Part shown: piece after piece, positions 42,901 to 51,202 of the stretch
How the letters are laid out: every line of letters starts with the position of its first letter
Position numbering within the stretch: the stretch's first letter is position 1
Source of the DNA: Nocardioides sp. Soil797
Lineage (GTDB): Bacteria > Actinomycetota > Actinomycetes > Propionibacteriales > Nocardioidaceae
Length of the DNA stretch: 64,000 nucleotides
Assembly: GCA_001429555.1 (NCBI GenBank)
Contig: LMSR01000015.1
Coordinates: 210,491-274,490 of the forward strand
Reading direction: 5' to 3'
Made by a program: the position numbers and the translations under genes
The notes under the pieces: model-generated
What the model saw: the letters and a program-made list of their open reading frames with translations, nothing else
Told to the model about the DNA's origin: nothing
The model's database searches: none

Positions 42901-43745
42901 CCGCACCCGAGTTTCTCGACAGCGACGAGGAGCAGTTCTCCGCCTCCTTGCGCACCCGCGTGCAGGACGAAACACCTGACCTGACCAGCATCCTGGCCGG
43001 GGCGACCCGCGACGGCGAACGACGTCGCTTCCGGCGCCGGATCGCGGCGAGCCTCGCCGCCGCCGCATGCGTCGGCCTGGGTGGAACCCTCGCCCTCGTC
43101 ATTCCCACTTCCTCCGACGGCCCGTCCGGTGATCAGGACGTCACCTCCGGTGTCGAGGACCGCACGACCGTCGAAGCGCACGGCGAGGTGTTGCTCCTCC
43201 GCCAGGACAACAAGCCGATTGCCCTTGTGGGCGGCACGGTCGAGCAGAAATTCCAGGTCCTCCAGGAGATCTCACCTGCCAACGACGCCACACCGTTGGG
43301 CCTTTCCGGAGACCCGGAAGGGGTGGCCCAGCTCCAGGATCTGTTCCCCGAGATCGCCGACTGGAATGGCGCTGGCCTCATCGTCGCAGAGAAGGTCGTC
43401 ACGCCGCCCCAGGGATTGCGTGACAAGGCGCCGGTCTCCGTCGACCTCGAGGGCTGGTCGTGCCAGTGGTTCCCGGTCGACGACAAGGGCGCCTGCACCG
43501 GTCCGAACGGCGTCGCGGCCGGAGTCGTCTGGCGGCCGAGGTCGGATCGTGCGAGCTTCCTCGACAAGCAGGGCGTCGTGGAGGGAGAGACCGTTCCGAT
43601 GCTCGGGGGAGAGGGGATCGTCACCTCCGACACCACGATCGTCGGGCCGGTTCGGAAGGGCATCTTCGTCACCGTGCAGCCAGGTCAGGGCACGACGCCC
43701 GAGCTGCTGGCGGCCCTCGCCGGTGACCTCAGCTGGGCGAGGTAG
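42897..43745 (+). CDS. Single-pass membrane protein paired with the ECF sigma factor
   Basis: A 282-aa protein: a cytoplasmic N-terminus of about 45 residues (SASLRTRVQDETPDLTSILAGATRDGERRRFRRR), one membrane helix (AASLAAAACVGLGGTLALVIP), then an extracellular domain of about 210 residues. This layout and the ATGA overlap suggest an anti-sigma-like partner, although no zinc-binding HXXXCXXC motif is seen. Function otherwise unknown. Confidence 0.85.
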   Translation: MTAPEFLDSDEEQFSASLRTRVQDETPDLTSILAGATRDGERRRFRRRIAASLAAAACVGLGGTLALVIPTSSDGPSGDQDVTSGVEDRTTVEAHGEVLLLRQDNKPIALVGGTVEQKFQVLQEISPANDATPLGLSGDPEGVAQLQDLFPEIADWNGAGLIVAEKVVTPPQGLRDKAPVSVDLEGWSCQWFPVDDKGACTGPNGVAAGVVWRPRSDRASFLDKQGVVEGETVPMLGGEGIVTSDTTIVGPVRKGIFVTVQPGQGTTPELLAALAGDLSWAR

Positions 43746-43816
43746 CGCCGAGAATCGCCGCGGGTCGGCCGCCAGCGCGACCGGCTCACCGGTTCTGACA
43801 GGTAGCGTGGCCAACC

Positions 43817-44485
43817 GTGTCGACCCCACCGCCCGCCCCGCCACCGTCTCCAGAGCCTGCCGCCGTCGGCCACCTGCCGCCGGCCGAGTTCGACCGGTGG
43901 TACGGCGGCTGGGACCCGCTCGACCCCACCACGATCGGCGCCTTCATGGAGGGTTTCGATCGGCCGTGGTGGGTCATCGGCGGGTGGAGCTTGGAGGCGT
44001 TCAGCGGGGTCTCCAGGCACCATGAGGACCTGGACATCTCGATCCTCTCCAGCGATGCCGACGCCTTCCGACTCTTCCTGGGCGAGCGATGGACTGCCTG
44101 GAACGTCGACGAGAGCTGGTTCCGACCGTTCGACGCGCGCTTTGTCGGCGTACGCCCCGACAGCCAGGTGTGGGTACGCCGCGACGCCCGGTCGCCGTGG
44201 ATCCTCGACGTGCCCCTCACTCCGTCGACCGACGGTCGGTGGAGCAACAAGCGCAACCCTGGGCACACCGAGAACCTGGCGGACGTGACGTGGGTGGCGC
44301 CCGACGGCCTGCGCTACGCCAAACCTGAAGTGTCCTTGATGTTCAAGGCAGCACAGGTCCGGGAGAAGGACCGCCGAGATGCGGAGGTGGTGCTGCCGAT
44401 GCTCGACGGGCCGGCGCGCCGATGGCTGCGTGATGCCGTGGCACGGTTCCAGCCGGATCATCCGTGGGCGAATCTGCCCGTGTGA
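43817..44485 (+). CDS. Nucleotidyltransferase-fold (aminoglycoside adenylyltransferase-like) protein
   Basis: A 222-aa protein. After a Pro-rich start, WWVIGGWSLEAFSGVSRHHEDLDISIL is the nucleotidyltransferase motif (GG-W-xx, then DxD), as in ANT(2'')-like enzymes, and the end has PEVSLMFKAAQVREKDRRDAEVVLPML. It might modify a drug or other hydroxyl compound; resistance is not shown. GTG start 8 nt after TAGCGT (43803-43808). Confidence 0.85.
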   Translation: MSTPPPAPPPSPEPAAVGHLPPAEFDRWYGGWDPLDPTTIGAFMEGFDRPWWVIGGWSLEAFSGVSRHHEDLDISILSSDADAFRLFLGERWTAWNVDESWFRPFDARFVGVRPDSQVWVRRDARSPWILDVPLTPSTDGRWSNKRNPGHTENLADVTWVAPDGLRYAKPEVSLMFKAAQVREKDRRDAEVVLPMLDGPARRWLRDAVARFQPDHPWANLPV

Positions 44486-44526
44486 GTCTGCGCGGTCGAG
44501 GCGTTCCGTCGTCCTAGTCTTGCCCG

Positions 44527-45186
44527 ATGCCCGCCCCATCGCCTCGACCGACCGACCTCGACGTGGTGCGTGACTCCTACGACCGCGTCGCCGACAACTA
44601 TGTCGACCTGCTCCAGTCGCGAGGCATGGGCGACGTGCGCACCCATTCGTGGCTGAAGGGCTGTGTCGATGCGTTCGCCACCCAGGTGCGCGAGCTGGGA
44701 CCGGTGCTCGATGTGGGCTGCGGGCCCGGCCAGGTGACGGCGTACCTGCGCGAGCAGGGTGTGGATGCCTCAGGGGTGGACCTGTCGCCACGCATGGTCG
44801 CCCATGCGCGCCGGCTTCATCCGGGCTGCACCTTCGCGGTGTCGTCGGCGACCGAACTCGATCTGGCCCCGCAGTCACTCGGTGGCGTCCTCGGTTGGTG
44901 GTCACTCTTCAACCTGCCGCGCGACGTACTGCCATCGGTCTTCGCGTCCTTCCACCGGGCGCTGGCGCCCGGGGGAGAGGTGCTCGTCGCCACGCACGTC
45001 GGTGACGACGACGTGGTCAGGACCGAGGCGTACGGCGGCGTGCCCGTGTCGTGGACGACGCACCAGTGGCAGCCCGATCAGCTGAGGGCACTGATCGAGG
45101 GAGCCGGCTTCGCGCTCGTCGCCGAGCTGCGGCTGCCTGCCGACGGTGCGCAGGGACCGGGCGTCGTACTGGCCGGACGGCGGTGA
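44527..45186 (+). CDS. Class I SAM-dependent methyltransferase
   Basis: A 219-aa enzyme with motif I VLDVGCGPGQVTAYL, motif II GVDLSPRMVAHAR, and PGGEVLVATHVGDDD further on. The substrate is not evident; the family (UbiE/COQ5-like) is broad. The ATG is 6 nt after TAGTCT (44515-44520), so leaderless transcription is likely. Confidence 0.92.
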   Translation: MPAPSPRPTDLDVVRDSYDRVADNYVDLLQSRGMGDVRTHSWLKGCVDAFATQVRELGPVLDVGCGPGQVTAYLREQGVDASGVDLSPRMVAHARRLHPGCTFAVSSATELDLAPQSLGGVLGWWSLFNLPRDVLPSVFASFHRALAPGGEVLVATHVGDDDVVRTEAYGGVPVSWTTHQWQPDQLRALIEGAGFALVAELRLPADGAQGPGVVLAGRR

Positions 45187-45205
45187 GCGTGCCTACGGTG
45201 GGGCC

Positions 45206-45358
45206 ATGGCACTTGGATCGCGCAGGTTTGGCAGGGCGATGGGCCGCTCGATGATGCAGGCGGCCGCGGAGTCGGAGCGGAAGAAACAGGAGAAGAAGCG
45301 CCGGAAGGAAGCGGCCAAGGCACGACGCCACGGTGAACACCCCGCGGGCGAAGAGTGA
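45206..45358 (+). CDS. Small basic protein of unknown function
   Basis: A 50-aa protein with a Lys/Arg-rich helical middle (SERKKQEKKRRKEAAKARRHG). The ATG lies exactly 6 nt after TACGGT (45194-45199), which supports a real leaderless gene. It ends 13 bp before the left Xer half site. Function unknown. Confidence 0.6.
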   Translation: MALGSRRFGRAMGRSMMQAAAESERKKQEKKRRKEAAKARRHGEHPAGEE

Positions 45359-45372
45359 CGACGACGTCCAGC

Positions 45373-45384
45373 ATTATGTCAAGT
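45373..45384 (+). other. XerD-type half site left of the GNAT gene
   Basis: attatgtcaagt is identical to the XerD arm of the actinobacterial dif consensus, and the surrounding 16 nt (cattatgtcaagttga) repeat at 15 of 16 positions in the full dif-like site at 45958-45985. The XerC arm here is degenerate. It may be the left edge of a DNA segment gained through Xer recombination. Confidence 0.6.
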
Positions 45385-45402
45385 TGAATTCCACTCGTGT
45401 CA

Positions 45403-45911
45403 ATGTCCGTCCTGACGCCCGCAAGCACGTCCAGGCTCACCTTTCGGCGGATGACCACGGTGATCTGGACCTTCTGGTCACGCTGCTCGGCTCACCCGAG
45501 GTGATGGCGTTCTACCCGCGACCCAAGACGCGCGACGAGGTCGCCGACTGGATCGCGTGGAACGAATGCAACTACGCCAGGGACGGCTTCGGCCTGTGGC
45601 TGCTGCACGACCATGACGGCGCATTCGTGGGCGAATGCGGATTGACCTGGCAGCAGGTGGACGGCAAGGAGGACCTGGAGGTCGGCTACCACGTCCTGCC
45701 CGAGCACCAAGGACTCGGCTTCGCCACAGAAGCCGCTGAGGCAAGCCGCGAGCTGGCACGCGTTCATGGCATCCCGAAGCTGATCGCGATCATTCGTCCG
45801 GAGAACCACGCCTCACGTCGCGTCGCGGAGAAACTCGGACTCACTGTTGAGAAGACGACGTTCACCAGCACCGGAATGGAGTTCCAGGTGCACTCAACAC
45901 GCCTGAGGTAG
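45403..45911 (+). CDS. GNAT N-acetyltransferase with apparent 5' frameshift
   Basis: Acetyltransferase of the RimJ/RimL type. A family-like N-terminus MSVLTPASTSRLTFRRMTT begins at ATG 45403, but the rest (DLDLLVTLLGSPEVMAFYPRPKTRDEVADWI ... EVGYHVLPEHQGLGFATEAAEA) is in another frame, joined by an apparent one-base deletion near 45460. The second frame is open back to GTG 45333, which would give a 192-aa protein with a non-family N-terminus. The acetyl-CoA loop is HQGLGFA. The gene lies between two Xer-site motifs. Confidence 0.75.
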
Positions 45912-45957
45912 GGCGCTGGGAGCGCTCAGAAGGAGTTCCCCGACAGACTCAGATGTG

Positions 45958-45985
45958 CCGCCGATAAGGTACATTATGTCAATTT
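45958..45985 (+). other. dif-like XerC/XerD recombination site
   Basis: The 28 nt contain ccgataa, a short centre, then acattatgtcaa, matching the actinobacterial dif consensus (CCGATAAT..ACATTATGTCAAGT) except for a few end positions. It is an AT-rich island in GC-rich DNA, outside any gene. A chromosome has one dif, at the terminus, where XerCD resolves dimers. Confidence 0.65.
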
Positions 45986-46063
45986 GAGCAGTGATTGCGG
46001 CGCCCGGGCTCCACTACCCGGGCTCCGGGACCACTCCCCTCGGCCTGCTCCGAGATCGGCGCG

Positions 46064-46154
46064 CGGTCCGTTCGACATGCAGTTGTGACGGATCCTCTGG
46101 CGCTCAGGCGTGCGGCACGTGGTCGCAAACGACAACTGCATGTCGAACGGACCG
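46064..46154. repeat. Long inverted repeat, family with the one at 63893
   Basis: Perfect 23-nt arms, cggtccgttcgacatgcag plus ttgt, pair with 46132-46154 around a 45-nt loop. The arms share cgacatgcagtt, and the loop shares cgctcag-c-tgcggca, with the element at 63893-63964 (there inverted). It is probably a dispersed palindromic repeat. It also sits 43 bp before the next gene. Confidence 0.8.
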
Positions 46155-46197
46155 CCGACGTCAGTTTCAAGCCGGTCCGACAGGGTAGAGAAGGCCC

Positions 46198-46590
46198 ATG
46201 AAAAGACTCGGTTCACTCGGCGCCCTGACCGCGCTCCTGTTCACGACGCTCATCTTCGCCGGTCCCCCGGCTCAGGCCGCATGGTTCACGAACCTCACCA
46301 CCCACGGCGCCAAGGCGCAGACGTGCAAGGTCTCGATCGACCGTGGCACTCGCCTCAAGGTCCGAGTCAACAACCGCAAGGGCACCCAGAGGGTCGCCGT
46401 CTTCCTCCGACGGGTCGACGCCAACTACCGGGAGAAGGAGATCGTCTGGCTCCGCGTCCCGAAGGGCGAAGTGTCGATGACGAAGTCACTGGTGCTGACC
46501 AAGAAGCAGCGCCGGAAGGGACACAGTTTCCAGATCGGCACCAAGGACTTCGGTGGCGATGCTGGCGGGAGTCTCACACCTCGCTGCTGA
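46198..46590 (+). CDS. Secreted protein of unknown function
   Basis: A 130-aa protein with a Sec signal peptide (MKRLGSLGALTALLFTTLIFAGPPAQAA, likely cut after AQA) and a basic mature part rich in Lys/Arg with two Cys (QTCKVSID, TPRC end) that may form a disulfide. The beta-rich pattern (RLKVRVNNRKGTQRVAVFLRRV) suggests a small extracellular domain. I do not recognise the family. Confidence 0.8.
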   Translation: MKRLGSLGALTALLFTTLIFAGPPAQAAWFTNLTTHGAKAQTCKVSIDRGTRLKVRVNNRKGTQRVAVFLRRVDANYREKEIVWLRVPKGEVSMTKSLVLTKKQRRKGHSFQIGTKDFGGDAGGSLTPRC

Positions 46591-46617
46591 ACGACACCGT
46601 CTCTCCCCCAGCAGCGA

Positions 46618-47115
46618 TCACATCGTCGGCCGTTGCCAATCCGAGCGCAGGATCGCGTACAAGCAACCATCCCGGTAGGCACCGTCACGCCAGGTTGCAC
46701 CCCGGGTGGTTCCCTCCCGGGTGAGACCAGCCTTCTCCAATGCACGCTGCTCCGCGATGTTCTCGACATCGGTATGGGCCTCGACCCTATTGACCGCCGT
46801 GTGCCGGAAGAACATGTCGACCAGCTCCCGCTGCGCCGCCGTCCCCATCCCCTGCCCACGTGCCCGCTCCATCAGCCAGATGCCGATCATCGGGTTGCGT
46901 GACTGCACGTTCGGTCCCCACTGCTGCCACACCCACGACACCATCCCGGCGAGCTCGCCGCCGCCGTCTAGAACGGCAAGACCACCTTGCTCGTCGAGGT
47001 TCGGCAGCGCAGCCGACGCACGCGGGGGCCGGGGGCCGAAGTAGTCGAAGCCGTCAGCATCCCCGGTGAGCAGAGGAAGATCCTTGTCGGTCATCGGGCG
47101 GAGCAGAGAGGTCAC
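46618..47115 (-). CDS. GNAT family N-acetyltransferase (RimJ-like)
   Basis: A 165-aa acetyltransferase. The acetyl-CoA motif is IGIWLMERARGQGMGTAAQRELVDMFF, followed by VNRVEAHTDVENIAEQRALEKAGLTREGTTRG, the RimJ/RimL pattern. Substrate unknown. GTG start 6 nt after TAGGCT (minus strand, 47122-47127), a leaderless layout. Confidence 0.92.
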   Translation of the reverse strand: MTSLLRPMTDKDLPLLTGDADGFDYFGPRPPRASAALPNLDEQGGLAVLDGGGELAGMVSWVWQQWGPNVQSRNPMIGIWLMERARGQGMGTAAQRELVDMFFRHTAVNRVEAHTDVENIAEQRALEKAGLTREGTTRGATWRDGAYRDGCLYAILRSDWQRPTM

Positions 47116-47202
47116 TGCTGAAGCCTACCCACGTGTGGGCTCCCGACTGACGGGCAACTGCTTCGCGATGAGCGCACGTCGCGGACGGATACCGTGTGCG
47201 GC

Positions 47203-47658
47203 ATGACCGAAGACCCACGGGTCGCCGTACGCATCGTGCTGCTCGACCCCGACGGGCGAGTGCTCCTCTTCGAGGGCAGGGACCTCTCCGATCCTGAGGA
47301 CTCGGTCCGGTTCTGGTTCACCGCCGGCGGAGGGGTCGACGCGGGCGGGTCCCTCGAGGAGGCCGCACACCGCGAACTGTCGGAGGAGACCGGGAAGTCG
47401 GGCCTGCGGTTGGTCGGGCCGTTCCACCGTCGCGAGGTGAATTTCCTCGACCATGGGACTCCCCTGCGCCAGGTCGAGCACTACTTCGCCGCTCGCGCCA
47501 CCGACACCTCACTCGACATCCAGGGGTGGACCGAGCTGGAGACGAAAGCGATGACCACCTGGCGTTGGTGGGGCACGGACGAACTCCAGCGGGAAGGTGT
47601 GGCCTTCTTCCCCGAGGAACTGGTCGACCTGATGGAGCGTGCGGGCGAACTGGTCTGA
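47203..47658 (+). CDS. NUDIX hydrolase
   Basis: A 151-aa hydrolase of nucleoside-diphosphate-X compounds. The Nudix box reads GGVDAGGSLEEAAHRELSEETGKSG, with all metal-binding glutamates. Substrate unknown. The ATG at 47203 lies 7 nt after TACCGT (47190-47195); an in-frame GTG at 47194 would overlap that box, so it is disfavoured. Confidence 0.93.
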   Translation: MTEDPRVAVRIVLLDPDGRVLLFEGRDLSDPEDSVRFWFTAGGGVDAGGSLEEAAHRELSEETGKSGLRLVGPFHRREVNFLDHGTPLRQVEHYFAARATDTSLDIQGWTELETKAMTTWRWWGTDELQREGVAFFPEELVDLMERAGELV

Positions 47659-47668
47659 TCCCGGAGAG

Positions 47669-48754
47669 TCAGCGCAGGCTGCCCAGCCAGTCGCTGTAGA
47701 AGATGCCCAGCGCCGCCGCGGCGCAGACGCCGGCGATGATCCAGAAGCGGATCACGATCGTCACCTGCTCCCAGCCGAGCAGCTCGAAGTGGTGGTGCAA
47801 CGGCGTCATCCGGAAGACACGCCGGCCCACCCCGGTGGTGCGTCTGGTGATCTTGAACCAGGAGACCTGGATCATCACCGACCCGGTCACGGCGACGTAC
47901 AGGCCGCCGAGGATGACCAGGAGCAGCTCGGTGTGGGTCATGAGGGCGAATCCGGCCATCGCCGCCCCGAGGGCGAGCGAGCCGGTGTCGCCCATGATGA
48001 TCTTGGCCGGGGACGCGTTCCACCACAGGAATCCGAAGCAGGCGCCCATCAGGGCGGAGGCAACCGTGGCGAGGTCGAGGGGTGAGGCCACCGGGTAGCA
48101 GAGCCCGTTGGCGTCGCTCGCACCGCAGAGGTGGTTGTTCTGCCAGATGCCGATGATCGTGTAGGCGCCGAAGACCAGCGCCGCGCTGCCGGCCAGCAGC
48201 CCGTCCAGACCATCGATGAGATTGGTGGCGTTGCTGGTGCCGCTGACCATGAACCAGATGAGCAGGAGTACGACGATCCACGGCAGCGTGGGGCCGATGT
48301 CACGCACGAACGACAGCTTGTGCGAGACGACGTCGGCCGCCCCGGACCGCGATGCACCCTGGAGCGCGAGGAAGGCGAAGACCAGGGCGATGCCCGTCTG
48401 CCCCAGGAGCTTCGCCTTGCTCCGGAGCCCGAGGCTGCGCTGCATCCTGACCTTGATGAAGTCGTCGAGGAATCCGACCACTGCCATGCCCACGAGGAGG
48501 AACAGCACCAACAGCGCCGAGCGTGACGGCTGCTCCCAGGTCACCAGCTTGGCGAACGCGTAACCGAGCACGACGGCGAGCACGATCGCCGCGCCACCCA
48601 TCGTCGGCGTGCCCCGCTTCAGGTGATGCGACTTCGGCCCGTCCTCGCGGATCAGTTGTCCCAGCCCCCACGCGGCGAACTGCGTGATCGCCCACCGCGT
48701 CAGGAACAACGACAGCACGAGCGAACACGCACCGCTCAACAAGATGGCTTTCAA
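47669..48754 (-). CDS. mraY: MraY: phospho-N-acetylmuramoyl-pentapeptide transferase
   Basis: Makes lipid I by moving phospho-MurNAc-pentapeptide to undecaprenyl phosphate at the membrane. Ten helices are predicted. Signatures: IREDGPKSHHLKRGTPTMGGAAI, GFLDDFIKV (Asp pair), NLIDGLDGLLAG, GDTGSLALG and MTPLHHHFELLGW. A TTG start at 48754 places 38 residues before REDGPKSH, as in other MraY; GTG 48784 and ATG 48886 are upstream options. No other cell-wall cluster (mur/fts) gene is nearby, which is unusual. Confidence 0.93.
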   Translation of the reverse strand: MKAILLSGACSLVLSLFLTRWAITQFAAWGLGQLIREDGPKSHHLKRGTPTMGGAAIVLAVVLGYAFAKLVTWEQPSRSALLVLFLLVGMAVVGFLDDFIKVRMQRSLGLRSKAKLLGQTGIALVFAFLALQGASRSGAADVVSHKLSFVRDIGPTLPWIVVLLLIWFMVSGTSNATNLIDGLDGLLAGSAALVFGAYTIIGIWQNNHLCGASDANGLCYPVASPLDLATVASALMGACFGFLWWNASPAKIIMGDTGSLALGAAMAGFALMTHTELLLVILGGLYVAVTGSVMIQVSWFKITRRTTGVGRRVFRMTPLHHHFELLGWEQVTIVIRFWIIAGVCAAAALGIFYSDWLGSLR

Positions 48755-48905
48755 CCCGAGCCCGTACCGATCGTGTCTGGGCACGCCCTGGGATCGTCGG
48801 TCCCGCGTGCCGGGGGCAGAACCAAGCAAGAACACCACATCTCCCGGGCGCGCCCAAGCCCATTCGCTCGTGTCGCGCGGCACCATGCGGAAAGGTCAGG
48901 CGCAC

Positions 48906-49943
48906 TCAGCCGCGAGCGCCCAGCTCCTCGCGGATCCGGCGCAGGTCCTCCATCAGCGAACCCACCAGGATCCAACGCAACCCCTTCGGGGCCTGGAACA
49001 CCAGGGGCGCAGTGAGAGCCGGAGCGGTCTCGGCGAAGGTGTCGTACCGGTGGGAGAACGTGATCCGCAGCTCGCGCCGGGTGTCGTGGGCGGCTCGACG
49101 CAGTTCCTCCGCAATCGCCTGAACGGCGGGCTCGGAGCAGACGTCGTCGTCGTACTGGTCGACGTACGCCCGGGTCATCCCGAGCACCTGCGTGACGATG
49201 AGGCTGAGGTTCTCTACGTTCTCGCGCATGGCCACGAGGTCCTCGCGGTGGTTGCGGCCGCGCGGGTTCAGAGCAAGGGAGTCCTCGGCGTCGTCGAGTG
49301 CCTCGTCCGTCGCCTCACGCAGTGCATGCAACTGGCGGGCATCGCTCATCAGCTCGCGCAGCTCGCGCGACGAGTGCATCCGGGTCAACGCGTGCGCCAG
49401 TCGTTCCAAGGACGCTGCGATCCCCTCCCCCAGCGCGTCCATCGCCCGACGTGCCGGTGCCAACGCCACCGGCGGCACGAGGGCGAGGTGGACGATGATG
49501 CCGATGATGGCGCCGAGGAACGTCTCGAGAATGCGGTACGTCGCATAGCCGGACGAGGACGACCCGATGGCAAGGACCAGCAGCGCGCTGATCGCCACCT
49601 GGTTCGCGGAGCCGGTGGTCATCCTCAGGCTCCATGCCAACGCGAGTGATGCGGTCACGGCCACGAGCACGACCCAGGTGTCCCCACCGAAGGCGATGGA
49701 CAACCCTGAGGCGAGGACGACGCCGGCGATCACCCCGACACTGCGCTCAATGCCCTTGAAGAGCGACTGGTTGAGGCTCGGCTGCACCACCAGCATCGCC
49801 GCGATGGCGGCGAAGACCGGAGGTGGACCGTCCGGGATGGCGAAGTCGGCCACCACCCACGCAAGGGTCGTGGCGAGCGCGGTCTTCACCACTTGGAGAA
49901 GGGGCGCCCTCTCGGAGGCACGGAAAGCGGCCAGGAATCGCAT
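48906..49943 (-). CDS. FUSC family membrane protein (aromatic acid exporter-like)
   Basis: A 345-aa protein with an N-terminal block of about six membrane helices (VVKTALATTLAWVVADFAI, VFAAIAAMLVVQPSL, VGVIAGVVLASGLSIAFG, WVVLVAVTASLALAW, ISALLVLAIGSSSSGY, FLGAIIGIIVHLALVPPVALAP) and a helical cytoplasmic C-terminal half. It is the FUSC/ArAE-like fold linked to efflux. ATG 49943 is 6 nt after TACGCT, a leaderless start, and diverges from the DUF1206 gene by 52 bp. Confidence 0.9.
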   Translation of the reverse strand: MRFLAAFRASERAPLLQVVKTALATTLAWVVADFAIPDGPPPVFAAIAAMLVVQPSLNQSLFKGIERSVGVIAGVVLASGLSIAFGGDTWVVLVAVTASLALAWSLRMTTGSANQVAISALLVLAIGSSSSGYATYRILETFLGAIIGIIVHLALVPPVALAPARRAMDALGEGIAASLERLAHALTRMHSSRELRELMSDARQLHALREATDEALDDAEDSLALNPRGRNHREDLVAMRENVENLSLIVTQVLGMTRAYVDQYDDDVCSEPAVQAIAEELRRAAHDTRRELRITFSHRYDTFAETAPALTAPLVFQAPKGLRWILVGSLMEDLRRIREELGARG

Positions 49944-49995
49944 GGCGCCAGCGTAGGTCCAGGTGCCACGGGACACTTCGACCTACACTCGCGCC

Positions 49996-50814
49996 ATGAC
50001 GTCTGGAGGGGCGCAAGCCGCAGCGCGCGCAGTCGAGGACCACCCCGTTGTGGACCAGGTCGCACGACTCGGGCTGGTCACGTTCGGCATCGTGCACCTG
50101 GTGATGGGATGGCTCGCCGTCTCCCTCGCCCTCGGCGATCGCCAGGGGAAGACCGACAACAACGGAGCCATCCGACAATTGGCCGAACAGCCCTTCGGCA
50201 CGGCGATCGTGTGGGCCGTCGCGGTCGGCATGGCCCTCCTTGTCGTCTGGCAGGTCGTCGAAGCCTTGGCGGGGCACCGGCGGTTCGACGGAGTCGAACG
50301 TCTACGCAAGCGCGCGGCCAGTCTGGCCAAGGCGGTCGTCTACGCCGCGATCGCGATGACAGCCCTCCAGGTGGCCATTGGCTCCGGTTCCTCGAAGAAG
50401 AGCGGCACCGACTCGTTGAGCGCCCGGCTGATGGATCTTCCCCTCGGTCAGATTCTGGTGGCGATGGTGGCCCTGGGCATCGCCGGTGTGGGTGGTTACC
50501 TGATCTTCAAGGGCATCACCGAAAGCTTCCTCAAGGACATCGACGCAGACGGTACCCGCGGAAGCACCGGGACGGCGTACGTCTGGCTCGGGAAGATCGG
50601 GTACGCCGCCAAGGGTGCCGCGGTCTTCTGCGTGGCCGGCCTGTTCGCCTATGCGGCGATCAGCCACGAGCCGAAGAAGTCGGGCGGCCTCGACCAAGCA
50701 CTGCACGTGGTGCTCGACCAACCGTTCGGACCTGTGCTGACCGGCCTCTTCGGGGCTGGCTTCGCCGCGTTCGGCCTGTTCTGCTTCGCGTGGGCTCGTC
50801 ACATCGATCGCTGA
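49996..50814 (+). CDS. DUF1206 family membrane protein
   Basis: A 272-aa membrane protein with six helices arranged as three repeats of a two-helix unit (LGLVTFGIVHLVMGWLAV ... AVAVGMALLVVWQVVEAL; KAVVYAAIAMTALQVAIG ... VAMVALGIAGVGGYLIFKG; KGAAVFCVAGLFAYAAI ... LFGAGFAAFGLFCFAWAR), typical of DUF1206. Function unknown. The ATG lies 6 nt after TACACT (49984-49989). Confidence 0.9.
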   Translation: MTSGGAQAAARAVEDHPVVDQVARLGLVTFGIVHLVMGWLAVSLALGDRQGKTDNNGAIRQLAEQPFGTAIVWAVAVGMALLVVWQVVEALAGHRRFDGVERLRKRAASLAKAVVYAAIAMTALQVAIGSGSSKKSGTDSLSARLMDLPLGQILVAMVALGIAGVGGYLIFKGITESFLKDIDADGTRGSTGTAYVWLGKIGYAAKGAAVFCVAGLFAYAAISHEPKKSGGLDQALHVVLDQPFGPVLTGLFGAGFAAFGLFCFAWARHIDR

Positions 50815-50905
50815 TCAATGTGACCCCCACGGCGTCTCGGGTCATAGACTTGTCGGCGCACCACTCAGGGGGAGGGTCCTTCAACCGCAGCGGAGGCGCG
50901 GACCC

Positions 50906-51181
50906 ATGAAGCTCATCGTCACCATCGTCCTCGGGTTGGTTGCAACCCTTTCCATCGGCGCTGCCCCGGCCCGCGCCGACACCGATCCCGTGCACGTCAC
51001 CATCGGCACCAGTGACTGCGCCAAGTGGCAGAGTTGCACGGAGCTCGGCACGGAGGAGCTCGGCTCGACCGTCGGCCTGCTCTGCGGCGACACGGCCACC
51101 TCGATCCCGCTCTACCTCCCCGCGACACCAGGGCCGATCGGGTCCTACGGACTCACGATCACTCTCTGCGGGCGCGACTGA
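50906..51181 (+). CDS. Small secreted protein
   Basis: A 91-aa protein with a signal peptide (MKLIVTIVLGLVATLSIGAAPARA, cleavage likely after ARA) and a short mature domain with four cysteines (SDCAKWQSC, LLCGDT, ITLCGRD) that could form two disulfides. RBS cggaggcg precedes the ATG and lies in the loop of a weak gggtcc/ggaccc hairpin. Family not recognised. Confidence 0.75.
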   Translation: MKLIVTIVLGLVATLSIGAAPARADTDPVHVTIGTSDCAKWQSCTELGTEELGSTVGLLCGDTATSIPLYLPATPGPIGSYGLTITLCGRD

Positions 51182-51202
51182 CGCTCGCAGACCCCTACGG
51201 TT

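Noticed and set aside
45333..45402. GTG 45333 as the natural start of the GNAT protein
   Set aside because: The resulting N-terminus (NTPRAKSDDDVQHYVKLNSTRV) is translated from the Xer half site and overlaps the small basic gene; the family N-terminus is seen in another frame from 45403.
50871..50906. Hairpin gggtcc/ggaccc around the RBS of the small secreted protein gene
   Set aside because: Only six pairs with an 18-nt loop; too weak to call a regulatory element.
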